A stretch of 33,167 nucleotides of DNA, from positions 1 to 33,167 of the forward strand of contig JACPFM010000208.1 of assembly GCA_016182965.1 (NCBI GenBank). The letters run 5' to 3'. A program made the translations under genes and the position numbers. Positions within the stretch are counted from its first letter, which is position 1; every line of letters begins with the position of its first letter. The notes beneath the pieces are model-generated. The model was not told the DNA's origin, ran no database searches, and saw only the letters and a list, made by a program, of their open reading frames with translations. Of this stretch, positions 17,237-26,388 are shown one piece after another. Origin of the DNA: Deltaproteobacteria bacterium (GTDB lineage: Bacteria > Myxococcota_A > Polyangia > Polyangiales > JADJMO01).

Positions 17237-19263
17237 ACGTCTCCCGGACCGCTGCGGCCCGGGAAGTTGCGGTTGATCGCGCTCACCGTGATCTGCCCTT
17301 TGCGCTCGCTGATGCCTGGACCGGCGTGGATGCACGCGCCGCAGGACGGATCGATGAGCTCGGCTCCGGCCTCCTCGAACAGCTTCACGTAGCCCTGCTG
17401 CTCGGCGTACTGCCGCACCTTCTGCGAGCCGAACTGGATGTACAGGCGCACGCCGTCCTTCACGCGACGCCCGCGGAGCACGCGCGCGTAGAGGTCCATG
17501 TCGGCCGCCTTGCCGCCGGTGCACGAGCCGCCGTACGCGATGTCGACCGGCACGCGGTCGACGCCGCGCAGCGGCTCGCCGTTGCGCGGATCGCCGGGCG
17601 TGGCGACCATCGGCTCGACGGACGAGAGGTCGAGGACGATGCGCGCGTGGTAGGTCGCGCCCGCGTCGGCGCGCAGGTCGTCGCGCTCGCCCTCGAAGAC
17701 GGCGGTGAAGCCGCCGCCCTCGACCGCCATGTTCGCGATGGTCGCGCGCTCGTCGAGCGACAGCGTCGCGACGCCCGGGCCCTTGACCTCGAGCACGCGA
17801 CCGATGCCGCCGCCCGTCTTGAAGAGCGGCAGGGCCAAGAGGTGCAGCATCACGTCCTTGGCGCAGGCGTCGGGCGAGAGCGCGCCGTCGAGGACGATCT
17901 CGATCGTCTCGGGCACCCGCACGCGCACGTCGCGCGTGCGCCACGCCACGGCCATGTCGGTCGAGCCGACGCCGAAGGCGAACGCGGAGATCGCGCCCGC
18001 GGTGCAGGTGTGGCTGTCGGTGCCGATCACCAGATCGCCGGGCCTGGCGATCTCCTCGAGCACCACGTTGTGGCAGATGCCGTACGAGCCGTGCCCCTCG
18101 ACCTCTCCGTACAGCTTCACGCCCTGACGCTTGGCGAACGCCTCCTGCACGGTGGCGAGCTCCTGCGACTGCTCGAGGAGGCCGAGGCGGCGGTGCTTCT
18201 CGGGCATGACCCGGCTGAGGAAGGTGAGGTGATCGCGGAAGGCGAACACGCGCTCCGGCTGCTCGACGCGCGCTTCTTCGCCGAAGCCGCGCCGGAACAG
18301 CGCGTCGGCCATCGCGGTCACGTAGTCGTGCGAGAAGCGGACGTCGGTGCGCACGAACAGCGCGTCGCCCGGGGCGACCGCCGGCACGCCGACCACGTCG
18401 TTCTGCGCGTCGACGATCGCGTGCCGCGCGAGGATCTTCTCGGCGACGGTCATCGGCCTAGGCGCGGTCGTGATCTCGGGCGGGCTCGCCTGCCCGGACA
18501 TGCGCGCGCGCGCGTAGCCGAACAGCCCGCCGTGCTCGACGATGGCCGCGCTGATCGGATCGAGGTCGCGCGACAGCTCCTCGAGATCGATCGCCTCGCC
18601 GCGCAGGATCCGCGGGACGAGCCCGAGATCGGTGCTGGTGAGCAGGCCGACGTTCTGGCAGTTCTGCAGGTAGATCTTCTCGAAGCTGTCGGCGATCACC
18701 AGCTTGATGCCCGCGGTGAGCTCGGCGAACGGCGCCGTCTCGCGCGACGAGCCGCAGCCCTTGGAGCGCCCCGCGACCAGGACCTCGAAGCCGCCGTTCT
18801 TGATCGCGTCCTTGTCGACGACGCCGCCGCGCAAGCCGACGAGGCAGAAGCGCGCGAGCGTCTCGTCGTAGTAGTAGCAAGACCAGGCGGGCGTGATCTC
18901 GTCGGTCGAGATGTTGTCGATGCGTGGGCGGGCCGGGTCCCAGTCGAGATCGCGTCCCTTCAACTGCGCGGCGAGGAGCTCGAGATCGGCGGTGAGGTAG
19001 AGGATGCGGCCGCGCAGCGTGATGGATCGGGACACGGTGCGCAGCATGATGGCCCACCCCTGCGGTTGAGGCTGACGAAAATCACATCCAGCGCACTCCT
19101 TGCGGCCCGAACGAACCGTCCGCGCCAATGTCGCGCTCGCCGGCCGGGCGCCGGCCGCGAACGCCCCGAGATCGAGAGCCTTTCGCGCCTCTCCGGCTCA
19201 CGCGCACCGAGGCACACCCGGTGCAGTCCTAACGGACGTCGGGTTCACCAAGGAGCGTCCATC

Positions 19264-19581
19264 ATGCCCCGGTCGGTACCGCAATCGGACAGGAAGCCCT
19301 GGAGCAAAACGCACGCGATGCACCGCGAGCGGCGTTCGGACGACGGCCGGGCGTTTCTCCGCGACCCGGAGAGCGGCCCCGCGCGCGCCCGCGACGATCT
19401 CGCGGAGCTGGTCGCCGAGGAGTACGTCGCGTCGGCGATCGCGGGCGAGGAGAAGGCCTTCGACGATCGCGACGAGACCGCGCCCGAGGAGTACGGCGGC
19501 CCGTACACCGAAGAAGTGCTCCCCCAGGAGCTGATGGACGAGCTGAAGAACGTCGGCAGGAAGCCGCCGAAGCGCGTCTAG
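19264..19581 (+). CDS. Small acidic hypothetical protein, 105 aa
   Basis: Not recognised. The ATG at 19264 follows a strong AAGGAG with an ideal gap. The protein is hydrophilic: a basic N-terminal third (SDRKPWSKTHAMHRERR), an acidic helix-rich middle (LAELVAEEYVASAIAGEEK) and a basic tail (KNVGRKPPKRV). No signal peptide or membrane segment is present. It stands alone between the aconitase-like gene, which points away, and a hairpin 54 bases after its stop. Confidence 0.7.
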   Translation: MPRSVPQSDRKPWSKTHAMHRERRSDDGRAFLRDPESGPARARDDLAELVAEEYVASAIAGEEKAFDDRDETAPEEYGGPYTEEVLPQELMDELKNVGRKPPKRV

Positions 19582-19635
19582 AGTCCGGAGTCTTGAGTCG
19601 GAGGCGGCGCGCGAGACTGCGGTCTCGAGAGAGGG

Positions 19636-19660
19636 CCGGGACCGCCTTCGGCGGTCCCGG
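19636..19660 (+). terminator. Perfect 11-bp hairpin after the small acidic gene
   Basis: Stem 19636-19646 pairs perfectly with 19650-19660 around a TTC loop, a very stable GC-rich hairpin. No uridine run follows, so it may stop transcription only weakly or with Rho, or it may be part of the adjoining repeat. Confidence 0.5.
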
Positions 19661-19664
19661 GAAT

Positions 19665-19758
19665 TGCCCTCACCCAACCCTCTCCCGAAGGGAGAGGGCC
19701 GAGAACTGCGGGCACTTCTCGCTCCCTCTACCTCTGGGAGAGGGTCGGGGTGAGGGCA
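19665..19758. repeat. REP/MITE-like element with 22-bp inverted ends
   Basis: The outer arms 19665-19686 and 19736-19758 are near-identical inverted repeats of the CCCTCACCC...CCCTCTCCC type. An internal CTCCC/GGGAG hairpin lies next to the left arm. This sequence class is dispersed through many GC-rich bacterial genomes. It carries no gene. It ends about 60 bases before the surviving part of a truncated kinase gene, so it may mark the deletion point. Confidence 0.8.
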
Positions 19759-19819
19759 AAGGTCCCAGCGAAGCACTCCGGTTTCAGGAGCCCGCGTCAG
19801 GTTCCCGCTAGAGGTGTAG

Positions 19820-20731
19820 ATCTTCGGCGAGAAAGACGTCGATCATCGCGCCGACATCTGGGCGCTCGGGGTGATGATGTACGAGTGCCTGACGGGCGTG
19901 CGTCCGACGCAGGCCGACAGCCTCGGGCAGATCCTCAAGATCGTCACCGAGCAGGCGATCGCGCCGCTCGAGCAGGTCGCCCCGCTCGTTCCACACGAGC
20001 TCACCGACCTGGTCGGGCGCATGCTCATGCGAGACCGCACTCGACGTCCGCAGTCGCTGACCGAAGTCTTCGCCACGCTGCGCCGCTACACCGACGCAAC
20101 GGCGCGATCGTTCGCCGAGCCGACGGGACAGGCTGCGCCGATGTCCTCCGGGGGCGCGCAGCGCGTGGTGAGCACCGGCACCGGCGACAGGAGCGAGAGC
20201 GCGCTCGCCGCCACCGCGCTGCCGACGTCGGCCTCCCCCTCGTCGGACGACGTCCGCGCATCGGCGGCGAGCGCGCACCTGTCCACGACCGCTGCGATCT
20301 CGCGCGACAAGTTGGTCGAGGCGCCGGCGAGCGGGCCGCGCGGGGGCCGCGCGCTGAGAGCGAGCGTGGCCGGCGCCGCGATCGTCATCGCCGGAGCGGC
20401 CGCATGGATGCTCGTGCGCAGGCACGACCCTTCCGGCGATCCGTCGTCGTCCGCCGCGCCACCGGCGACCACCGCAGCGAGCGCACCGCGCGCCTCGACC
20501 GCGAGGAGCGCCGAGCCGAGCGCCGAGCCGAGCGGCCCGCCGGGCGTGCCCACCACACCGCCGGCGACGGCGGCGAGCTCCCCCCCGGTCCCTTCGACGA
20601 GCGCGTACAAGCTCGCGGCATCCGCCACGGCGCCGTCGCCCAAGACCACCAAGACCGCCGACGCGACGACGAGCCCACCGCCGGCTGTCACCAAGGCGCC
20701 AGGAGACATCATTGAGAAGCCCCCCTTCTAG
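19820..20731 (+). pseudogene. 5'-truncated Ser/Thr protein kinase
   Basis: The reading frame opens directly after an in-frame TAG (19817-19819) with the late part of a Hanks-type kinase domain: VDHRADIWALGVMMYECLTG (subdomain IX) to DRTRRPQSLTEVFATL (subdomain XI). The ATP loop, catalytic HRD and DFG segments are all missing. After it come a Ser/Thr/Ala linker, one membrane segment (about 20362-20420, SVAGAAIVIAGAAAWMLV) and a Pro/Ala/Ser-rich outer tail. The first Met is at 19871. It cannot phosphorylate anything, although a membrane-anchored remnant might still be made. Its 3' end overlaps the next gene by 20 bases, suggesting the original operon was kinase-PEGA-SUMF1-SUMF1. Confidence 0.8.
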
Positions 20732-21768
20732 CCGCCCCATCGCCGGCTTGGTGGCGATGGCCTTGCTCACCCTGCACGTCCCCGCGGGCGCGCAGAAGCC
20801 ACCACCGAGCCCGCAGCCGGCGCCGGAGTCGCCGGAGACCGTTCAGGCCCGCGAGGCCTTCCTGTTGGGCACCGAGCTCGCCAAGAAGGCGCAGTGGGCG
20901 GAGGCGCTCGCGGCGTTCGAGCGATCGGCCAAGGTGCGGCCGCACGCGGTGACCCACGTACAACATCGGCTCAGCCGAGCGCGCCCTCGGTCGCTACACA
21001 CGCGCGCGCGCGACACTGCGTCGTGCGATCGCCGAGAACGACGCCGCCGGCGGCGCGCAGCTCTCCGAGTCGCTCGTCGCCGACATCCACGCGTTCCTCG
21101 CCCAGATCGAGGCACTCCTGGCGACCGCCGACGTCACGCTCGATCCGGCGGGCGCAGCGATCGCCGTCGATGGCCGCCCGCTCTCGGTCGACTCGTCCGC
21201 GAAGGGTGGCCCGCCGATGCTCGTCGCCGGGCTCCGCCCGCCCGGGCCTGGCGAGGCACCCCCCAGCGGCTCGTTCAGGCTCGTGCTCGATCCCGGGGCC
21301 CACGTCCTGACCATGTCGCGCAAAGGGTACGCCGACGCGGTGGCGAATCACACCTTCGCGCCCGGCTCGACGACGAAGCTCACCCTCAACCTCGACAAGC
21401 TACCTGCGACGCTCCATGTCGCGAGCGATCAATCCGGCGCGATCGTCACGGTCAACGGAGTCGACGTCGGCGTCGCGCCCGTCGACGTGACGAGACCGGC
21501 GGGAACGTACAAGGTCCTGGTGACGAAGCCGGGGCACGTGACGTACGAGGCGCAGGTCGTGGCGCACGCCGGCGAGAGCGTGGACTTGCGCACCACGCTG
21601 CCCGAAGAGAAGCGCTCGCTGACTTCGCAGTGGTGGTTCTGGGCGACCGCGGGTGCAGCGGTCGCGGGGGTGGCGGCCGGCACGTACCTCTTGACGAGGC
21701 AGGAGCCCGAGCCGGCGCGGCCGCCCCTCAACGGCGGGGGACTGGGATGGGCCGTTCCGGTTCAGTAG
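20712..21768 (+). pseudogene. PEGA-domain protein with a +1 frameshift
   Basis: The gene starts at TTG 20712, with AGGAG seven bases ahead, and a signal peptide (PIAGLVAMALLTLHVPAGAQ). A TPR-like helical part follows, where the frame breaks: one extra C in 20953-20955. Removing it joins FERSAKVRPHAVT to TYNIGSAERALGRYTRARAT without a gap, giving 351 residues. The second part has two PEGA-like beta domains (LDPGAHVLTMSRKGY and RPAGTYKVLVTKPGHVTYEA), a hydrophobic segment near the C-terminus (WWFWATAGAAVAGVAAGTYLL) and a short tail. PEGA proteins of this class sit in the cell envelope next to Ser/Thr kinases. Sequencing error is the main alternative to true decay. The stop overlaps the next start by 22 bases. 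Confidence 0.8.
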
Positions 21769-22774
21769 CTCGCCGTTTCATCGCGGCGGCGGCGCTCGGG
21801 TGCTCGTGCGCTCCGCAGTCGAGCGAGCTGCCGCCGCTGGGCGAGGCGCTGATCGTCGTCGACACCGACGCGACGGTCCCCGCGTTGGCGAGCCGGCTTC
21901 GCTTGGATCTCTACACGGCGCGGGTGGCGCTCTTGCCTCCCTTCTACATGGACAAGTACGAGGTCACGGTCGCTCGCTTTCGCGAGTTCAAGAGCCCCGA
22001 TTCGACCCCGCCCCCCAACGCGACCAGGCTCGAACGAGACACCTGCATCCAGGTGCTGCCGAGCAGCACTCGCTGGTGCACGTGGACGGTCAAGTCCGGC
22101 GATCCGGAGGATCGCGAGCGCTACCCGATCAACTGCGTCAGCTGGGCTGCGGCGCGCGCCTTCTGCCAGTCGCTCGGAGGCGATCTGCCCACCGAGGCTC
22201 AATGGGAGTACGTGGCGACGGTCGTCGGCCGATCGATGAAGACACCATTCCCCTGGGGCGACGAGTATCCGACGTGTCCCAAGGAAGGCGTCGGCGAAGG
22301 GCGAGCCGTCGTCGAGCGCCTGGCCCCGTGCAGCAGCCGCAGCAACTGGGAGAGCTGCATGACGGGCGCGGGGCCGATCTGCGGAGCCATCTCCGAAGGG
22401 CTCGCCGTCTGCGACGGGAGCAGACGCGCCATCAATCCGCGTCAGGGGCCGCAGCCCGTCGACCTCGTCGACACGGCGACCGGCGATCGCTCGCTCGGTC
22501 TCGAGGTCGTCAACCTCTACGGAGGAGTCGCCGAACATGCCCGCGACGCCTATCACCCGCTCGGCTCGAGCTGCTGGGCGGCGGCCTCGCTGACCTCTCC
22601 GGTGTGCGCCGACGAGAGCGCCAAGCAGCACGTCGTTCGCGGTGCGTCGTGGGCGAGCGACCGGTGGGGCGGACGCGAACGCCGCACGCTCGACAGTCCT
22701 GCGAAATCCCCGCTGTCCGATGTCGGCCCGGCCCAGGTCGGCTTCCGATGCGTGCGGCCGCTCGAGGGACGTGA
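21747..22774 (+). CDS. SUMF1/FGE-fold lipoprotein (first copy), 3' end disturbed
   Basis: ATG at 21747 opens a lipoprotein signal with AALGC (Cys19). The SUMF1 (formylglycine-generating-enzyme-sulfatase) fold has MDKYEVTVARFREF near 70, YPINCVSWAAARAFC, LPTEAQWEYVA, PWGDEYPTC and VGFRCVRPLEG at the end. The paired Cys that make real FGEs active are not at the usual place in VVRGASW...RRTLDSP, so it is probably a binding or structural member. In its own frame no stop occurs until 23729, far inside the next gene. One missing base in the G run at 22766-22768 would give a TGA at 22772-22774 overlapping the next GTG start; that end is adopted here and is inferred. Confidence 0.75.
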
Positions 22775-24234
22775 ACGCGCGCGCGGTCCGAAGCCGATCG
22801 GTGATCGTCGCGGCCTCGGCGATCGGCGCGATGGCGTGCGGCCCCGGCAGCTCCGCGGTGGCCCCGCCGACCGGCCAGATCCTCCTCCACTTCGACACCG
22901 ACGCGCCGGTGCCCGCAGCGCCCGGCAAGATGCTCGCGCAAGACGAGCCCGCGCCGCTGTTCGACACTTTGTCGGTCGAGGTGTTCGAACCCGGTCAGAC
23001 CGAGCCCTGCCGCGGTTGTGCGCGCGAGTTCGCCGTCGATCTCGACAAGCTGCGCGCGGGGGCCCTGTCGATCGGAATCCCGACCAGGCCTGGCATCGCC
23101 GGGTATCGCGTACGCGTGAGGCTCTTTCCCGTCGCCTGGCTGACGGCTTGTCCGGCGGACGGGGCAGGAGTCGCGACCGGCGAGGCCGTCACGCGGTTGT
23201 ACCCGCGGCCGGAGGCGACCATCGAAGTCACCGCGGAGCTGCCGCCGGTCGGAGTCGACGGCATCGTCGATCGCACGGTGTTCCTTGCGACCGACGCCGT
23301 CGGAGTCGCGCAGGGATCGCTCGCTGCGCCGGCGGAGACGAGCGAAGGGACGCCGGGCGTTTCGAAGGTAGGAAGCTGGCCGGGCGCGCAGCGCGTAATC
23401 TGCGCGGGCGAGCCGCGTCCCGACGAGGTCTGTGTCCCCGGCGGCGCCTATTGGATGGGCAACCCGCGCGCGCGGACCGACTGCGGAGCGTTCTCGTCCA
23501 CCAACTTCCTGGTCCCGCACCTCGTCGTGCTGTCGCCGTTCTTCTTGCAGATGACGGAGGTCACCGTCGGCCAGTTCCGCAGCGGCGGCGGCGATCCGCG
23601 CAACATCAGGGTGTGGGGGGGTCGCTACAACTCGGGGAGCGCGCTCGCCGATCGATGCACCTTCACCAAGTCGCCGGGGCCGCACGAGTCGGTCCCCATC
23701 AACTGCATCGAGTGGTCGAACGCGAGTGACTTCTGCCGGAAGCGCGGCGGCGATCTCCCGACCGAGGCGCAGTGGGAGTTCGTCGGCAGCGGCCTCTCGA
23801 GTCGCTTCTACGTCTGGGGCGAAGAGCCTCCGACGTGCGACGACTCGGTGTGGGGCCGGGCCGCCGAGACTTCGGGCAGCGCCTTCCCGTGCTCGCAACC
23901 GAAGTCGGATCCGGGCGTTCGTGCGGTCGATGCGGACTCGCTCGAGCGATATCGAAGGCTCGATCGCCTCTCGCTCCCGACAGGCACGGTGTTCGACCTG
24001 ATGGGCAACGTCGCGGAGAACACGTTGGACTTCTACGATCCGCCGAACGGCTCTTGCTGGTCGCAGTCGGGGATCCTCACGGATCCCGTGTGCGAGCGCG
24101 GCACGTCGGCAGGGCGCGCATTCCGAGGGAGCGCCTGGCTCTGGGGCCCGGGCAACGCGGCCAGCCGCGGCGGCCTGCCTGCGCTCCAGTCGGCGGTCAG
24201 CATCGGCTTTCGATGCGCGCGCCCCGGGATCTGA
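22771..24234 (+). CDS. SUMF1/FGE-fold lipoprotein (second copy)
   Basis: 487 residues from GTG 22771, chosen because it gives a signal peptide (RSRSVIVAASAIGAMAC, lipid Cys23) and a GTGA junction with the upstream gene. Residues about 30-190 form an N-terminal beta-rich region unlike the first copy. The SUMF1 domain covers about 215-487, with VPGGAYWMGNP, LQMTEVTVGQF, VPINCIEWSNASDFC, LPTEAQWEFVG, DLMGNVAENTLDFY and IGFRCARPGI. Catalytic Cys of true FGE are absent. The two copies share IN-C-(I/V)-(E/S)-W and GDLPTEAQWE blocks and are paralogues. Likely envelope proteins working with the PEGA and kinase genes upstream; the role is not known. Confidence 0.85.
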   Translation: MNARAVRSRSVIVAASAIGAMACGPGSSAVAPPTGQILLHFDTDAPVPAAPGKMLAQDEPAPLFDTLSVEVFEPGQTEPCRGCAREFAVDLDKLRAGALSIGIPTRPGIAGYRVRVRLFPVAWLTACPADGAGVATGEAVTRLYPRPEATIEVTAELPPVGVDGIVDRTVFLATDAVGVAQGSLAAPAETSEGTPGVSKVGSWPGAQRVICAGEPRPDEVCVPGGAYWMGNPRARTDCGAFSSTNFLVPHLVVLSPFFLQMTEVTVGQFRSGGGDPRNIRVWGGRYNSGSALADRCTFTKSPGPHESVPINCIEWSNASDFCRKRGGDLPTEAQWEFVGSGLSSRFYVWGEEPPTCDDSVWGRAAETSGSAFPCSQPKSDPGVRAVDADSLERYRRLDRLSLPTGTVFDLMGNVAENTLDFYDPPNGSCWSQSGILTDPVCERGTSAGRAFRGSAWLWGPGNAASRGGLPALQSAVSIGFRCARPGI

Positions 24235-24507
24235 TCAGAACACCGCCGTGGGAAGGCCGATGATGGTCAGTCCGACGAAGGGCTCGTGGCGCGTCGGGAT
24301 CTTCTCGCCGGCGACCGGCAGCGACAGCGTGTAGCCGGCCTGCAGGGCGAGCGCGTCGCCCAGCCGCAGGTCGAGGCCCAACATCGGCCGGGTGACGAAC
24401 GCCGTCGCGGGCGATCCCTCGGTCGACATTCCGGCGACAGCCCCGTCGCCTGCGAGCGACGGCTCGGCTCGCCGGCGCTCGGCAGCGGCAAAGCGCCGCG
24501 CCTCACT
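24235..24507 (-). pseudogene. Outer-membrane beta-barrel C-terminal fragment
   Basis: The open frame (first Met at 24429, 64 residues; open back to 24507) has alternating beta-strand segments: MLGLDLRLGDALALQAGYTL, then HEPFVGLTIIG, ending in a terminal Phe as outer-membrane barrels do. There is no signal peptide and the length allows only two or three strands, so it looks like the 3' remnant of a barrel gene. Its stop touches the stop of the second SUMF1 gene with no gap (TGATCA). Confidence 0.5.
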
Positions 24508-24736
24508 TCACGCAGCCAGCAGCCCTCGCGGGCTCGATCTCGTCGCAGAGCGCGAAGCAGATGCACCTCGTCGCATGCTCGACGGCGGGGTCGGGCTTGC
24601 GCTTCTCGAGGCACTCCTGCACGCAGGCGCTCGGCCCGGTGGCGGCGGCGGGCGGTGTCGCGGAATCGGGGCTCCTGCCGCCGCAGCCCGGAGTCATCAA
24701 CGACGCGAGGAGGAGGACGACGGTGCGTGTCGACAT
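24503..24736 (-). CDS. Small Cys-rich lipoprotein, 77 aa
   Basis: The leader MSTRTVVLLLASLMTPGC gives lipid attachment at Cys18. A Pro/Ala/Thr linker follows, then a compact domain with Cys38, Cys42, Cys58, Cys60, Cys64 and Cys75, six Cys that could form three disulfides. Size and pattern fit a small secreted protein of this type of genome; no function can be assigned. The stop overlaps the upstream-open frame of the barrel fragment. Between 24737 and 24969 nothing is recognised. Confidence 0.65.
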   Translation of the reverse strand: MSTRTVVLLLASLMTPGCGGRSPDSATPPAAATGPSACVQECLEKRKPDPAVEHATRCICFALCDEIEPARAAGCVK

Positions 24737-24969
24737 GGGGTCGAGCGTACGCGCGCGCGTCGAATGCCGACAGTAGCGCGCGATTCCGTCGGCTCAGCCG
24801 GCCGCCTGCGTGACGAGGCCGGAGCTCGCGCGCGCACTGGTTGGAGGAGTGGAGCCGGCGCTCCGCGGGTCGGCCCGCCTTGCCGATCTGCCATGTGTCG
24901 CGCAAGCGCGTCGGCCCGCGGGGCTTGGGCGTGCGAGCCCGACGTCTCGCGGTGCTGGAAGGCGCAGAT

Positions 24970-25081
24970 GGATCGAGCGTCGGGCACCTTGCGCATCGCG
25001 ATCATGGAGCCCCGCGCGAAGTAGGCCACGAGAACGTCCACGCGGCTCAAGCCCCTCCCGACCCTCCACTCTGGACTTCCG
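24970..25081 (-). repeat. Direct repeat A, related to 26280-26388
   Basis: About 110 bases similar (roughly three quarters identical by eye) to 26280-26388 in the same orientation. In the shared minus-strand frame both copies encode VA-(Y/H)-FA-(R/L)-GS...AMRKVP-(D/E)-AR, with many differences at codon third positions, which suggests it once coded. It lies directly downstream of a metallo-beta-lactamase 3' fragment. Confidence 0.65.
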
Positions 25082-25155
25082 TCAGAGGTCCAGCGTCGCC
25101 CCCGGCTGCATGACGTGGAGCTTCGCCTGCAGCGCGCGCTTCTTCAGCTCCCCGT
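25072..25155 (-). pseudogene. 3' fragment of the MBL-fold lipoprotein gene
   Basis: This stretch repeats the last about 25 codons of the intact gene at 26607-27578, including the stop. It encodes GELKKRALQAKLHVMQPGAT against GELKKRGLATKLQVMQPGAT in the intact copy. The match ends abruptly upstream. It shares a few bases past the stop as well (GTCAGAGG context), so the copied unit included the 3' flank. Confidence 0.8.
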
Positions 25156-25182
25156 CGCGTCGCCGAAGCCGCGGTTCACGCG

Positions 25183-25205
25183 GCCCCCGCTGTCGTCGCG
25201 GGGGC
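25183..25205. repeat. 8-bp GC hairpin
   Basis: 25183-25190 pairs with 25198-25205 around a 7-base loop. It lies in the unassigned stretch 25206-25480 / 25156-25182, where no credible gene was found on either strand despite several open frames. It could be a terminator or a leftover repeat. Confidence 0.35.
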
Positions 25206-25480
25206 TGCGTCGCTGGTGGTGGCAGCGGCTCGCGACGTAGACCTGCCAGCCGCGATGGGACACACCTTCGCCGAGCTGGCCGGCGACGAGGGTGCTCGAC
25301 ACGGGCTGTCGTGGGAGTGGGACGCCCGGACCGCGCCGGCCGCCTCGGCGATCTCGACCGTGCAACGTCGCTTCCGCAGCCGAGCCCCAATACGATCGCG
25401 TCGCAGAGCTCGTCAGGATCGAGCCTGTGGAACCGGAGCTCCGCAGGCACGCCGCCGCCCGAAGCCGGCGTCGGCCCGAA

Positions 25481-26119
25481 TCACCGACGGCGCCGCGCAG
25501 CCTTCTTCTTCGCAGGTCGCACGCGCAGCGAATCGCGGAACTCACGAATCGCCGCCGGCTGATCCTCGCGCACGACGAATCGTGCGAGCGCCTCGAAGTC
25601 CATCCCCGGCACGAGCTTGCTCGCGGACGCGCGCTCGTAACGACCGCCCCGCAGGCGGAACACCGTGAACGCCGCGTCGGCGTACCGCCAGACCTCGCGC
25701 ACGCCGAGGCCCTGGTAGATGCGCAGCTTGTCGAGCCCCCCGTGCGTGACGATCACCTCGATGGCCAGATCGGGAAAGTCCACGAGCGGACGCCCGAGGC
25801 TGTAACACTCGTCCGGTTCGAGCCCCCGCGCCTTCATCTCCTCTCGCAACGTCATCGAGCCGTACCCGTGGAGCGGGAGGTCATGCTCGAGCGCGTACAG
25901 CTCGAGCAACCGCGCGATCATCTTCTTGTACAGCTCATGGCGGCGACCGAGCGTCATGATCTCGAGCTCCCCCTCGCAGTACGCCATGCGAACGCTCGGC
26001 TGCTCGACGGCGTCGTTCAGCATGAGGTACGTGCGCCAAGGCACGCCGCGCAGGACGAGGCGCTGGTCACCGTCGTCGAGGTGGCGACGCTGCGGAGCGG
26101 GGACGGCGACCATCTGCAT
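25481..26119 (-). CDS. Uma2-family PD-(D/E)XK nuclease-like protein (first)
   Basis: 212 residues from the ATG at 26119. The Uma2 (DUF820) fold is recognisable: RMAYCEGELEIMTLGRRHE near 45-65, YGSMTLREE, then the core FPDLAIEVIVTHGGLDKLRIY near 113-135 with the Asp, Glu and Lys of a PD-(D/E)XK site, and GVREVWRY. The C-terminus is very basic (AKKKAARRRR). Family members look like restriction-endonuclease-fold enzymes, but their targets are unproven. It sits between two fragments of a metallo-beta-lactamase-fold gene, in place of that gene's middle-to-late part. Confidence 0.85.
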   Translation of the reverse strand: MQMVAVPAPQRRHLDDGDQRLVLRGVPWRTYLMLNDAVEQPSVRMAYCEGELEIMTLGRRHELYKKMIARLLELYALEHDLPLHGYGSMTLREEMKARGLEPDECYSLGRPLVDFPDLAIEVIVTHGGLDKLRIYQGLGVREVWRYADAAFTVFRLRGGRYERASASKLVPGMDFEALARFVVREDQPAAIREFRDSLRVRPAKKKAARRRR

Positions 26120-26132
26120 CGCAGCGTAGCAC

Positions 26133-26279
26133 CCGGCGAGGTCCTTCGGGGTAGCCGAGGTGCTGGACCATCGCCTTGCCGAGATCGAACGTGGTGACCA
26201 GCTTCGCCTTCGTCTTCTCGGCGATCGCGACCACGTCGCCGACGTGATCGAAGTGGCCGTGCGAGACCAGGACCAGATC
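26133..26279 (-). pseudogene. Internal fragment of the MBL-fold lipoprotein gene
   Basis: About 147 bases corresponding to 27066-27210 of the intact gene, covering residues about 123-172: DLVLVSHGHFDHVGD (HxHxDH metal motif) to the GYPKDLAG region. One extra G in the GGGG near 26148-26151 breaks the frame. The match begins and ends sharply, at repeat B on one side and just before the Uma2 start on the other. Confidence 0.8.
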
Positions 26280-26388
26280 ATGAGTCGAGCCTCGGGCACC
26301 TTGCGCATCGCGTTCACGGAGCCCAGGGCGAAGTGGGCCACGCGAACTCCTCTCGGCTTGCGCCCCTCCAGACCCTGGACTCTGGATG
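26280..26388 (-). repeat. Direct repeat B, related to 24970-25081
   Basis: The partner of repeat A, in the same orientation, about 1.3 kb away. Together they flank the module of MBL internal fragment, Uma2 gene and MBL 3' fragment. Repeat B probably was the 3' flank of the intact MBL gene before the sequence at 26389-26596 was inserted. Confidence 0.65.

Noticed and set aside
21747..23729. Long first SUMF1 protein reading to 23729
   Set aside because: After VGFRCVRPLEG the translation turns into Arg-rich noise opposite in quality to the second SUMF1 gene in another frame; a lost base near 22767 explains it better.
24697..25562. Several overlapping frames of 90-250 codons in the stretch 24.7-25.5 kb
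   Set aside because: None has a domain, a signal peptide or a good ribosome site; the only supported content is repeat A and an MBL 3' fragment.
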